From Xenophilus sp. Marseille-Q4582 (GTDB taxonomy: Bacteria > Pseudomonadota > Gammaproteobacteria > Burkholderiales > Burkholderiaceae_C): a stretch of 64,000 bases of DNA. The notes beneath the pieces were generated by a model. The model ran no database searches, was not told the origin of the DNA, and saw nothing but the letters and a program-made list of their open reading frames with translations. Position numbers and translations under genes: made by a program. This document shows, piece after piece, positions 34,455 through 44,632 of the stretch. How positions within the stretch are numbered: position 1 is the stretch's first letter; every line of letters starts with the position of its first letter. The stretch spans positions 1-64,000 of the forward strand of contig NZ_CAKAKO010000002.1 of NCBI RefSeq assembly GCF_916700565.1, read 5' to 3'.

Positions 34455-34640
34455 GCCTATCAAAGGTCTTGCTCGGCGCCCTCTTTGCACGCCGCGCATT
34501 GCGAACGTACAGCCTGGGCACCCCGGTCCGCCGGAAGCTCGCGCTTCGTATTGACGACGGACCAACAGCCTCTGGCCAAGCGCCACAGCAGGGCTGTCGT
34601 GCATGGCCGGGCCGGGAGCTACTCCCCCTCGAAACCGCCG
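34455..34640 (-). promoter_or_regulatory. yybP-ykoY Mn2+ riboswitch upstream of terC
   Basis: Read on the minus strand, the three conserved blocks of the manganese riboswitch appear in order: GGGGGAGTAG (34628-34619), GTCGTCAATACG (34558-34547) and GCAAGACCTTTG (34472-34461). Between them are hairpin-capable GC-rich arms. These motifs match the P1, L3 and Mn-binding loop elements of the family. It ends about 150 nt before the terC ATG, where binding of Mn2+ would alter terminator or ribosome-site access. A GCCCG-TTG-CGGGC hairpin (34443-34456) lies directly after it. Identification by motif only. Confidence 0.85.
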
Positions 34641-34774
34641 ATTGGACCACAACGCGCGGCCCGGGCGCAAGGCACCGCCGGACCGGCGCGCGCCCCGCCC
34701 GCGCCGGCGCCCAAGCCGCGCGCGGGCGGCTAAGATCGCCGCCCCTTCTTTCCGCCTTCCCGTCTGCCCTGTTC

Positions 34775-35263
34775 ATGGCCGGTATCCACATCACCGACAT
34801 CGAAGCCGCCATCAACTTCTGGCGCGAGCGCAAGCCCTCGCCCGATGGCGTGACGCTGGCCCCCGAAGTGCGCGCGCTGGCTGAGGTGTACGCCCTCATG
34901 GTCTATTACCGCGAGGACGAGGTGAGCGAAAAGGGCTTTCCCGCCGAGGCCTGGGCCGCCTGGATGGCCTGGTACGAGACCACGCCGGACACGCCCTGCA
35001 TCGCCATCTGCTCCACCAGCCAGGGCGACGACCAGTGCAAGGGCTGCGGGCGCAGTTTCGACGAAGTGCAGCTGTGGCCCGCGATGACGCCGGCCGAGAA
35101 GCGCCAGACCTGGCGTCGCATCACGCTGGAGGATTCGGCCTGGCGCTTCAACCGCTATGCGGAGCGTGCGCGCGAAGCCCAGGCCGAGCCCGCGACTGAG
35201 GAGGCGCAGGCAGCGAAGGGGCCAGCCCCACAGGCGGCCCCGGACGCGCCGCCCGGGGCCTGA
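34775..35263 (+). CDS. DUF3717-DUF1289 fusion protein
   Basis: A 162-aa protein of two domains. Residues 1-65 (MAGIHITDIEAAINFWRERKPSPDG...LAEVYALMVYYRED) match DUF3717. Residues 80-125 match DUF1289, a small zinc-binding fold with CIAIC and CKGCGRS. The C-terminal tail (about 130-162) is Glu/Ala/Pro-rich and probably disordered. ATG 34775. The neighbouring DUF2007 gene begins 14 bp later, so the two form an operon. Function is unknown in both families. Confidence 0.8.
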   Translation: MAGIHITDIEAAINFWRERKPSPDGVTLAPEVRALAEVYALMVYYREDEVSEKGFPAEAWAAWMAWYETTPDTPCIAICSTSQGDDQCKGCGRSFDEVQLWPAMTPAEKRQTWRRITLEDSAWRFNRYAERAREAQAEPATEEAQAAKGPAPQAAPDAPPGA

Positions 35264-35277
35264 GGCGCAGGCCGCCC

Positions 35278-35604
35278 ATGCGCCGCCTGGCCCAGGCTCC
35301 CAACCTTGCCCTGGCGACGCTGTGGGCGCACGCGCTGCGTGCCCAAGGCATCGCCGCCAGCGTGCAGCGCGAATTCCTGGGGGCGGCCGTCGGCCACCTG
35401 CCGCCCGACCAGTGCCTGCCCGAAGTCTGGATCGACGACGAGGCGCAGCATGCGCGCGCCGAGACCCTGCTGGAGCAATTGCGCTCGCCGCCGCAGCATC
35501 AATGGTTCTGCCTGTGCGGCGAGCGCGTAGAAGGCGGCTTCGAGCAGTGCTGGCAATGCGGCCGGCTCATGCCCGGCCTGGGGCCCGCGCCTGCTGAACG
35601 CTAG
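35278..35604 (+). CDS. DUF2007-type zinc-ribbon protein
   Basis: A 108-aa protein. Residues 5-70 (NLALATLWAHALRAQGIAASVQREFLGAAVG and LPEVWIDDE) match the DUF2007 signal-transducing fold. The C-terminal part has two Cys pairs, WFCLCGERV and CWQCGRLM, forming a zinc ribbon. ATG 35278. Follows the DUF3717 gene. Role unknown. Confidence 0.8.
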   Translation: MRRLAQAPNLALATLWAHALRAQGIAASVQREFLGAAVGHLPPDQCLPEVWIDDEAQHARAETLLEQLRSPPQHQWFCLCGERVEGGFEQCWQCGRLMPGLGPAPAER

Positions 35605-35755
35605 CGAGCCGCCGCCGCGGTGCAGTGCTGGCATGGATCTCCACCCTGGGGCCCTTGAGCTGGTTCCCGCGGGCCTCCGCGCGCAGCGCGGCGTGCGCGT
35701 CCAGGCCAGAGGTGCCGCTGTGCAGCCCGCCGGGCCCCGGCTGCGCCACGCCGGC

Positions 35756-36316
35756 CTATCGCCAGCGCAGCGGCTCGATGTCGACCGTGGCGCTGCCGTC
35801 GCTGAGCATCAGCACGCCTTCCTGCACCGTCGCCTGCAGCTGCATGCTGCGCTGGGCCAGGGCCGACAGCTGCTGCGAGGCGGCCGTGGGAATGCGCCAG
35901 ACCTGCAGATTCTGCGGCCGCGTGAGCTTGGTCTCGATGCCGCGCCACCAGATGTCGGCCGAATGGGCGAAGGCGTAGACCCGCACCTCGTCGGCCTTGC
36001 CGCAGGCCTTGATGACCGGCTTGTCCTCGGGCTGGCCGACTTCGATCCACAGGCGCGGACGGCCCGTGAAGTCGCACAGCCAGACGTCGGGCTCGTCCGG
36101 GTCCGACAGGCCGGCGCCGAAGGCCAGCGTGCCGTCGCCGCCGCAGGTGTCCTGCAGCTGGTGGGCATTGAGCGCCAGCGCCACCAAGCGGATCATCATC
36201 CGCTCGTCGGTTTCGCTGGGATGGCGCGCCAGGGTCAGCGCATGGTCGGCGTAGTAGCCGTGGTCGATGTCGGCCACGGCCACGTTGGCCTTGAAGATGG
36301 TGGATTTGAGGGCCAT
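35756..36316 (-). CDS. yaeQ: YaeQ-family protein
   Basis: A 186-aa protein of the YaeQ family, which has a PD-(D/E)xK nuclease-like fold. MALKSTIFKANVAVADIDHGYYADHALTLARHPSETDERMMIRLVALAL is diagnostic, and the nuclease-like core residues lie in LWIEVGQPEDKPVIKACGKA (E then K). The link to RfaH seen in E. coli is not confirmed by context here. ATG 36316. Function in this organism unknown. Confidence 0.92.
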   Translation of the reverse strand: MALKSTIFKANVAVADIDHGYYADHALTLARHPSETDERMMIRLVALALNAHQLQDTCGGDGTLAFGAGLSDPDEPDVWLCDFTGRPRLWIEVGQPEDKPVIKACGKADEVRVYAFAHSADIWWRGIETKLTRPQNLQVWRIPTAASQQLSALAQRSMQLQATVQEGVLMLSDGSATVDIEPLRWR

Positions 36317-36334
36317 GGTTCGGCAGGAAGGGGG

Positions 36335-39081
<2,747 letters not shown>

Positions 39082-39117
39082 CGCCTCCTTTACCGGCTGC
39101 GCGGTCGCGGCGCCATG

Positions 39118-39149
39118 AAAAAAGGGCTTCCGGAGGGAAGCCCTTTTTT
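39118..39149. terminator. Bidirectional rho-independent terminator
   Basis: AAAAAAGGGCTTC (39118-39130) pairs with GAAGCCCTTTTTT (39137-39149), giving a 13-bp stem with A/T tracts on both sides. It is 36 bp after the GST stop. Confidence 0.85.
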
Positions 39150-39393
39150 GCGGGTGGCCCGGGCGGATGCGCGGGCGGGAAGACAAAAATGCTGCGAAGC
39201 GCCCCGAAACGAAGGAGGGAGGGAGGGAGGAGGAGAAGAGTCGCCTCGGGATTTCAGTCCGGACAGAGCCGGAAGGCTTCGCAACATGAAAACCGTGAGC
39301 ATCGATTCTTCCGTGCTCATGCCTTCTCGGAGCGTAGGTCTGCGCCGATGGTTCCCTGCCGCATTGTTAGATTTTGTTAAGGTAGCGGACGGC
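39150..39393. other. Gene-free stretch with G-rich tract and paired CTTAAC-type half-sites
   Basis: No convincing protein gene. It holds a purine tract with three GGGA units at 39213-39236 that could form a G-quadruplex, and, on the minus strand, CTTAAC (39381-39376), five bases, then CTAACA (39370-39365): two half-sites 11 bp apart, like a PmrA/QseB-type operator. No target gene is visible nearby. An ATG at 39285 opens only a shadow of the peroxidase gene frame. Confidence 0.5.
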
Positions 39394-39993
39394 TCAGAGT
39401 GGCGGCTTGGCCAACTCCCGCTCCAGCGCCTGCACGAGCTGCGCATCGTCCGGGGCCGTCATGCTCGAAAAGGCCTGCACCACGCGGCCATCGCGGCCGA
39501 CCAGGTACTTGTAGAAGTTCCACTTGGGCGTGGTGCCGGACTGCTGCGCGAGTTCGCGGAACAGCGGGTTCGCGTCGCTGCCGCGCACGGCGCTCTTCAC
39601 GAACATCGGGAACTGGACGCCGAAGGTGCTTTCGCAGAACTCGGCGATTTCGGCATTGCTGCCCTTTTCCTGCGCGAAATCGTTCGACGGGAAGCCCAGC
39701 ACCGTGAAGCCGCGCGCCCGGTAGCGCCGCTCCAGCGACTCCAGCCCCGCATACTGCTTCGTGAAACCGCAGAAGCTGGCCGTGTTCACCACCAGCAGCA
39801 CGCGGCCCGCGTACTGGCACAGGTCCTGCGGCTTCTCGTCCTGCAGGCGGTCGAAGCGTTTGTCGAGCAGGGCCGGGCAGCCCGGCGCCGGGGCGGCGGC
39901 CGTGGCATCGGCGCGTGCCGGCCCGGCGGCGCCGGCGGGGCCGGCCAGCACGCCCAGGCCGGCAGCAAGAAGAAGACAGGGCGCGAGGCGCAT
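39394..39993 (-). CDS. Exported glutathione peroxidase-family protein
   Basis: A 199-aa thiol peroxidase with a Sec signal peptide (about residues 1-23, AGPAGAAG), so periplasmic. Catalytic Cys C75 in NTASFCGFT and the Trp/Asn in PKWNFYKYL are present; the Gln of the usual FPSNQF motif is Asp here (FPSNDF). Variants of this kind are known to be active with thioredoxin-like donors, but that is family knowledge. ATG 39993 places the leader. It is divergent from the ECF41 sigma gene, so both may belong to an oxidative or redox response. Confidence 0.9.
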   Translation of the reverse strand: MRLAPCLLLAAGLGVLAGPAGAAGPARADATAAAPAPGCPALLDKRFDRLQDEKPQDLCQYAGRVLLVVNTASFCGFTKQYAGLESLERRYRARGFTVLGFPSNDFAQEKGSNAEIAEFCESTFGVQFPMFVKSAVRGSDANPLFRELAQQSGTTPKWNFYKYLVGRDGRVVQAFSSMTAPDDAQLVQALERELAKPPL

Positions 39994-40165
39994 GGGCGGC
40001 TCCGGAACGGATGGGTGCACGGCAGTGCGAAGCCCGCATCATCGCGCGCGGTCGCCGTCCTTGTCACGCGATCGCCCCAGGCCCGGCGCCCATCAGGGCC
40101 GGGGGCGCGCCGGCCACCGCTGCGCCACGCGCCCGCCTGTGTCACGATGCCGCCTTCCGCCCGCC

Positions 40166-40192
40166 CGTCACAGCGGCGGTCGCTGAACCGTC
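40166..40192 (+). promoter_or_regulatory. ECF41-type promoter of the sigma gene itself
   Basis: CGTCACA (40166-40172), 16 bases, then CGTC (40189-40192). This is one base off the published ECF41 consensus TGTCACA-n16-CGTC and has the same spacing as the site at 41191-41217. A start about six bases on would place the RNA 5' end at or next to the ATG at 40201, implying a leaderless message. Confidence 0.65.
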
Positions 40193-40200
40193 TTGCCGCC

Positions 40201-41088
40201 ATGGACGAAGCCACCACCACCTTTCACCGCCTGCGCCCGCGCCTGCAGGGCATCGCCTACCGCATGCTGGGCTCGGTCGCCGAAGCCGAGGACGTCGTGC
40301 AGGACGCCTGGCTGCGCTGGAACGAAGCCGCGCAGGATGTCATCGCCAATGCCGAGGCCTGGCTGGTCACCGTCACCACGCGCCTGGCCATCGACCGGTT
40401 GCGCGCGGCCAAGACGCAGCGCGAGCATTACGTGGGAACCTGGCTGCCCGAGCCGCTGGTGGAAGACAGCCCGCCCACGCCCGAGCAACTGGTGGAACGC
40501 GCGGGCGCGCTGTCGGTCGCCTTCCTCACGGTGCTGGAGCGCCTGGCGCCGCAGGCGCGCGCGGCCTTTTTGCTGCGCGAGGTCTTCGACGCCGACTACA
40601 CCGAGATCGCCGCCACGCTGGGCAAGAGCGAAGCCGCCTGCCGCCAGCTGGTGCACCGCGCCAAGGCCCAGGTGGCGGAGGCCGACCGGCCGCGCCAGCC
40701 GGTGCCCGAAGACCAGCGCCTGCGCCTGCTGCGCGCCTTTGCCGAGGCGGCCCAGCGCGGCGACCTGCAGGGCCTGAAGGCCGCGCTGGCCGAAGACGTG
40801 GTGCTGGTCAGCGACGGCGGCGGCAAGGTGCCGTCCTTCGGCAAGCCGCTGCTCGGAGGCCAGCGCGTGGCCATGCTGTATTTCGCGGTCTGCCGGCGCT
40901 TTGCGGGCGCCGTGCGCACGCAGGTGGCCATGGTCAACGGCGAGCCCGGACTGCTGCGCTTCATCGACGGCCAGCTCGAATCGGTGCAGGCCTTCGAATG
41001 GTCGCAGGACGGCCGCATCGCGCACATCCACACCCAGCGCAATCCCGACAAGCTCACGCGCATCGCGGCCCGGTTGGCGACGCCCTGA
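40201..41088 (+). CDS. ECF41-type sigma factor (SigJ family)
   Basis: Extracytoplasmic-function sigma factor with its own regulatory C-terminal domain in place of an anti-sigma factor. Sigma regions 2 and 4 occupy about 8-165 (LGSVAEAEDVVQDAWLRW; DADYTEIAATLGKSEAACRQLVHRAK). The C-terminal SnoaL-like domain has the ECF41 hallmarks WLPEPL (81-86, in the linker), DGGGK (205-209) and NPDKL (281-285). 295 aa, normal. Target promoters of ECF41 type are seen before this gene and before the next. The adjacent carboxymuconolactone decarboxylase gene is the classic partner of this group. The signal is unknown. Confidence 0.92.
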   Translation: MDEATTTFHRLRPRLQGIAYRMLGSVAEAEDVVQDAWLRWNEAAQDVIANAEAWLVTVTTRLAIDRLRAAKTQREHYVGTWLPEPLVEDSPPTPEQLVERAGALSVAFLTVLERLAPQARAAFLLREVFDADYTEIAATLGKSEAACRQLVHRAKAQVAEADRPRQPVPEDQRLRLLRAFAEAAQRGDLQGLKAALAEDVVLVSDGGGKVPSFGKPLLGGQRVAMLYFAVCRRFAGAVRTQVAMVNGEPGLLRFIDGQLESVQAFEWSQDGRIAHIHTQRNPDKLTRIAARLATP

Positions 41089-41130
41089 AGAAAGATGGCC
41101 CCCACGCTTCCCCGCTGCGCGCGGTCCGCT

Positions 41131-41160
41131 GCCCCCCGAGGGGGCGTCTTTCATCTTGGG
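41131..41160 (+). terminator. GC hairpin with T-rich tail after the sigma gene
   Basis: GCCCCC at 41131-41136 pairs with GGGGGC at 41140-41145, followed by a T-rich stretch (GTCTTTCATCTT). It likely ends the sigma transcript and is part of a Comamonadaceae-style CCCCC-rich intergenic repeat. Confidence 0.55.
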
Positions 41161-41190
41161 GCGGCCCGGCGATGAAAAGACCGGCGCGGT

Positions 41191-41217
41191 TGTCACAGGC
41201 ACGCGCGCTGGCCCGTC
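41191..41217 (+). promoter_or_regulatory. ECF41 target promoter before the decarboxylase gene
   Basis: TGTCACA (41191-41197), 16 bases, CGTC (41214-41217): an exact match to the known ECF41 pattern. The expected start near 41223 leaves a leader of about 30 nt before ATG 41253. Confidence 0.85.
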
Positions 41218-41252
41218 TTGTAGGTGTCATTCACTCTTTCTGGAACCTTGCC

Positions 41253-41711
41253 ATGAACAGCCCCCGTCTCCCCTGGACCAAGCTCGCCCCCAAGGCCTAC
41301 CAGGCCATGGCCGGCGTGAACGCCGCCATCGCCGACCACAGCCTGGGCGCGCGCCTGTACGAGATGGTGCAGACCCGTGTCTCGCAGCTCAACGGCTGCG
41401 CCTTCTGCCTGGACATGCATGTGCGCGACCTGCGCAAGGCCGGCGAGGGCTGGCAGCGCATCAACAGCATCGCCACCTGGCGCGAGGCGGGCTTCTACGA
41501 TGCGCGTGAGCGCGCTGCCCTGAACTGGGCCGAGAGCCTGACCCGCCTGGCCGAAGACCACGGCGACCGCGATGCCGCCTTCGCCCAGCTGCAGGCGCAG
41601 TTCAGCGATGCCGAGATCGTCCAGCTCACGGTGCTGATCGCGCAGATCAACGCCTGGAACCGCATGGGTGTCGGCATGCACCTGCCGGTCGCCGAACGGC
41701 CGATCGAGTAA
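41253..41711 (+). CDS. Carboxymuconolactone decarboxylase / AhpD-like protein
   Basis: A 152-aa protein of the AhpD core family, which act as alkylhydroperoxidase-like redox proteins. The CxxC-type active site with nearby His is GCAFCLDMHVRDLR, and the ARLYEMVQTRVSQLNGC helix precedes it. In ECF41 loci this gene is the main target of the sigma factor. Its promoter matches (see 41191-41217). Function is likely peroxide or aldehyde defence; the physiological substrate is unknown. Confidence 0.9.
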   Translation: MNSPRLPWTKLAPKAYQAMAGVNAAIADHSLGARLYEMVQTRVSQLNGCAFCLDMHVRDLRKAGEGWQRINSIATWREAGFYDARERAALNWAESLTRLAEDHGDRDAAFAQLQAQFSDAEIVQLTVLIAQINAWNRMGVGMHLPVAERPIE

Positions 41712-41713
41712 GA

Positions 41714-41820
41714 CACGCCCAAGCCGCTCCACGGCTCTGCGTCGGGAGGGAGGCGCGCCCAGAGGCCTGGCCGGGCCAGTTCCTCGGGCGCCCTGAAGAC
41801 GTCGCTGCGCTCGCCGGACC
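41714..41820 (+). repeat. Dispersed intergenic repeat, copy 1
   Basis: Shares a long, nearly identical block with 52536-52652: CCCAGAGGCCTGGC, then (C/A)(G/G)AGCCAGTTCCTCGGG(C/T)GCCCTGA, ending in TCGCTGCGCTCG. The core here is about 41755-41813. Lies between the decarboxylase gene and the next gene's end. Confidence 0.75.
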
Positions 41821-41849
41821 GCCTTGCGCGTCCTCCCGGAGTGCTCCGC

Positions 41850-43220
41850 CTACCAGCGCACCTGGCCGCGGCCGGTGTCCATGACCATGCGCGTGGCCAG
41901 GTACAGGCGCGGCGCGATGTTCGACACCAGGATGTACTCGTCGTCGTTGGAATGCGCGCCGAAGCCGCGCAGGCCGAAGCTCTCCAGCACGCCGCCCTTG
42001 GGCCGCAGGCCGGCGAAGGCCGCATCGGTGCCGCCGCCCGTGGCGCGCTCGCGCACGTCCATGGGCAGGTTCAGCCCGGCGTACAACTGCTTCGCATGGT
42101 CCGCCAGCGCACGCGAGGCGGCGTTGGACACGAAGGCCGGGCGGCTGCGGTAGAAGGTGAGCTCGGTCTTGGTGTCGGGGATCAGCTTTTCCTCGATGGA
42201 CTTCTTGAGGGCCGTTTCCATCAGGTCCAGGTCGGCGTTGGTGAGCGAGCGCACGTCGGCAATCGCCGTCGCCTCGGCCGGGATCACGTTGCGCGAGCCG
42301 CCCGCGTTGGCCACCGTCCAGTTGATCTGCAGGCCCTTGGCCGGGTCGCCGAACTGGCGGCTCTTGAGCATCTGGTGCGACAGCTCGTAGAGCGCGTTGC
42401 GCCCCAGGTGCGGCGCCGAGCCGGCATGGCTGGCCTTGCCCGTGACCTTCATTTCCACGATGGCGATGCTGCTGGTGGCCAGGCGCACCATGTCGCGGCC
42501 GTCGGCTGTGGCGCTGCCGCCGCCTTCGAAGGAGAACACGGCGTCGTATTCGCCGCCCAGCTGCGTGAGGAAGGCGCCCGAGCCGGGCGAGCCCACTTCC
42601 TCGTCGCCGTTGATGAGCACGCCCAGCTGCGCGTAGTCGGCAAAGCCATTGCGCGCCAGCAGGTCCACCACGTGCAGGATCAGCGCCACACCCTGCTTGT
42701 CGTCGGCGATGCCCAGGCCGTAGGCGCGGTCGCCGTCGATGCGGAAGGGCTGCTTGGCGCCCATGCCGCGCGGGTAGACCGTGTCCATGTGCGCGATCAG
42801 CAGCACCTTCTTGGCGCCATGGCCAGTCTTGGTGGCGTAGACCATCTGGCCCAGCTCGGCGCCCTTGAGCTGCGGGTGGAAGTCGGGCGCGCGGGTGGGC
42901 TTGAGCTCCACCTGCATGCCGGCCTGGCGCAGCCGCTCGGCGACCACCGTGCTCAGCTTCCTGAGGCCTTCGAGATCGCGGCTGCCGGATTCGATCTTGA
43001 CCAGCGATTCGAGCGTCTGGAGGTAGGGCGCGACCTCGGCCTGCGTCTGCGTGCGCAGGGCGGCGTCCACGGGCAGCGCGGCAGCGGGCGCGGCCGCAGC
43101 AGCCGGCGCAGCGGGAGCGGGCGCGCCGGCCGGCTGCGAAGCGCAGGCGCCCAGCAACAGAGCGGCGCTCAGCAGGCCACCGAGCGCGGGCCAGCGGCGG
43201 CCGGTGGCGGCCTGCGGGAT
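41850..43220 (-). CDS. M20-family carboxypeptidase lipoprotein (glutamate carboxypeptidase-like)
   Basis: Zinc-dependent peptidase of the glutamate-carboxypeptidase (CPG2-like) type. Metal ligands lie in LLIAHMDTVY (His, Asp), INGDEEVGS (Glu) and ATGGGTDAAF. The leader GRRWPALGGLLSAALLLGAC is a lipoprotein signal, so the enzyme is probably membrane-anchored outside. The start is odd: the only standard start near it is a TTG (43157) inside the lipobox region; no ATG, GTG or TTG occurs between it and the upstream in-frame TGA. An ATC at 43220 is preceded by AGGAG with a 5-base gap. I annotate from ATC; this is inferred. Confidence 0.8.
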   Translation of the reverse strand: MPQAATGRRWPALGGLLSAALLLGACASQPAGAPAPAAPAAAAAPAAALPVDAALRTQTQAEVAPYLQTLESLVKIESGSRDLEGLRKLSTVVAERLRQAGMQVELKPTRAPDFHPQLKGAELGQMVYATKTGHGAKKVLLIAHMDTVYPRGMGAKQPFRIDGDRAYGLGIADDKQGVALILHVVDLLARNGFADYAQLGVLINGDEEVGSPGSGAFLTQLGGEYDAVFSFEGGGSATADGRDMVRLATSSIAIVEMKVTGKASHAGSAPHLGRNALYELSHQMLKSRQFGDPAKGLQINWTVANAGGSRNVIPAEATAIADVRSLTNADLDLMETALKKSIEEKLIPDTKTELTFYRSRPAFVSNAASRALADHAKQLYAGLNLPMDVRERATGGGTDAAFAGLRPKGGVLESFGLRGFGAHSNDDEYILVSNIAPRLYLATRMVMDTGRGQVRW

Positions 43221-43368
43221 GTTCTCTCCTGGGAACGTTCAAGGACAAAAGGGGCGCAGTGTCGGCCAAGCGCCCGGACGGTGCAACGCACGGCGCCCTG
43301 GCATCGTTGCAAGTCGTTCGGACCGCGCCGGCGCGCCCCGCCCCGGGGCTGCGTCACCGCGCGCAGCT

Positions 43369-44589
43369 TCAGCGCCGCTCGACCACGATGGGCGCGAGGC
43401 CCAGGCCGTTGCGCAACTGCAGGCCCACGTCCTGCGCCACCTCGCGCGACGCATACGGGCCGGCCTGCAGCCGGTGCGTGTCGCCTTCGCTGAACACGCG
43501 CAGCTGCGAAGCCACGGCCGGCAGGCTGCGCGCGGCGCGGGCCTGCAGGACCTGCGCGCCCGACAGCTCGCGGAAGGCGCCCAGCTGCAGCCAGATGCCG
43601 CGCGTGGCCGCGGCCGACGGCGCCGTGCCGACGCCGGCCGCCGCTGCGCCGGCGGCCCCGCTCGGCGGCGTCGGGGGCGGGCCGTCCGGCGCGGGCACGG
43701 GCGTGGCCGAAGGCACCGGCGCCAGCGGCGGCAGCTCGTGCGTCTGCATGCTGCCGAAGCGCGGCGGCGGGGCGGTGTCGCTCAGCACGCCGGGCGTGCC
43801 TGCGGGGGCATCGGCCGGAATGGCGGCCTGCGCCAGCAGCAGCGGGGCCGGGGCCGGGGCGGGCGCGGCCGCGCCACCGGCCGCCCGGCGCTCCGCGGCG
43901 CCGCTGGCCGTGGGCGTGACCCAGGCCACCGGCACCGCGTGCGCGGCCGCCGGGGCCGCCGAGGGGCCCGCGGGTGCCGGTACGGCTGGGGGCGCGGGTG
44001 CGGCGGCGAGTTGCGTGGCCGGCTCGCCGCCGCGCTGGCGCCAGGCACCGGTACGGATGTCGGCATTGGTCAGCCGCTCGATCTCCACCGGCGCGACGCC
44101 GCGCAGCAGGTCCAGCTGCAGCGCCGCCGTGTAGCTCAGGTCGATGATGCGGTCGTCGTGGAAGGGGCCGCGGTCGTTCACGCGCAGGATCACCTCCCGC
44201 CCGTTGGCCGGGTTGCGCACGCGCACATAGCTGGGCAGCGGCAGCGTCTTGTGCGCGGCCGTCATCGCGTACATGTCGTAGGGCTCGCCGCTGGCGGTGG
44301 CCTGGCCGTGGAACTTGCGCCCGTACCAGGACGCGAGGCCGCGTTCGCGGAAGGGCCGGTCGTCGGTGATCGGCGTGTAGCTGCGACCCAGCACCGTGTA
44401 GGGCCGGCTCGTGCCGCCGCTCTGGCGGATCGGCTCTTCGCGCGGCTCGGCCGAGGGCACGCGGTCCAGGCCCGAAGGCGGCCGGGCTTCGGGGCCGTCG
44501 CTGCCGGTGCGCCCGCCCGGGCCGCTCGCGCAACCGGCCAGCAGCAGGGCCAGCGCGGCCGTGGCCGCCAGCAGCCCCTGGCTCGGCAT
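43369..44589 (-). CDS. rlpA: Septal ring lytic transglycosylase RlpA
   Basis: Outer-membrane lipoprotein that cuts glycan strands lacking stem peptides at the division site. Leader ALALLLAGC, then a double-psi beta-barrel with GLASWYGRKFHGQATASGE and RVNDRGPFHDDRIIDLS (conserved catalytic Asp region), an Ala/Pro-rich linker (about 210-320), and a C-terminal SPOR domain (WLQLGAFRELSGAQVL...AGPYASREVAQDV) that binds denuded peptidoglycan. 406 aa. ATG 44589. Ends 148 bp before the M20 gene on the same strand. Confidence 0.93.
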   Translation of the reverse strand: MPSQGLLAATAALALLLAGCASGPGGRTGSDGPEARPPSGLDRVPSAEPREEPIRQSGGTSRPYTVLGRSYTPITDDRPFRERGLASWYGRKFHGQATASGEPYDMYAMTAAHKTLPLPSYVRVRNPANGREVILRVNDRGPFHDDRIIDLSYTAALQLDLLRGVAPVEIERLTNADIRTGAWRQRGGEPATQLAAAPAPPAVPAPAGPSAAPAAAHAVPVAWVTPTASGAAERRAAGGAAAPAPAPAPLLLAQAAIPADAPAGTPGVLSDTAPPPRFGSMQTHELPPLAPVPSATPVPAPDGPPPTPPSGAAGAAAAGVGTAPSAAATRGIWLQLGAFRELSGAQVLQARAARSLPAVASQLRVFSEGDTHRLQAGPYASREVAQDVGLQLRNGLGLAPIVVERR

Positions 44590-44632
44590 ATGGGGCCGTG
44601 GGGACAGGGGCGCAGCAGCGGCGAGGACGCAC

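Noticed and set aside
39090-39446. Minus-strand 118-codon frame spanning the terminator and the G-rich tract
   Set aside because: Low-complexity Ser/Pro/Arg composition and passage through a terminator hairpin; no homology pattern visible. The region is kept as a gene-free stretch.
40062-40146. Further TGTCACG motifs upstream of the ECF41 gene (40062 and 40140)
   Set aside because: No CGTC lies 16 bases after either, so they do not form an ECF41-type promoter.
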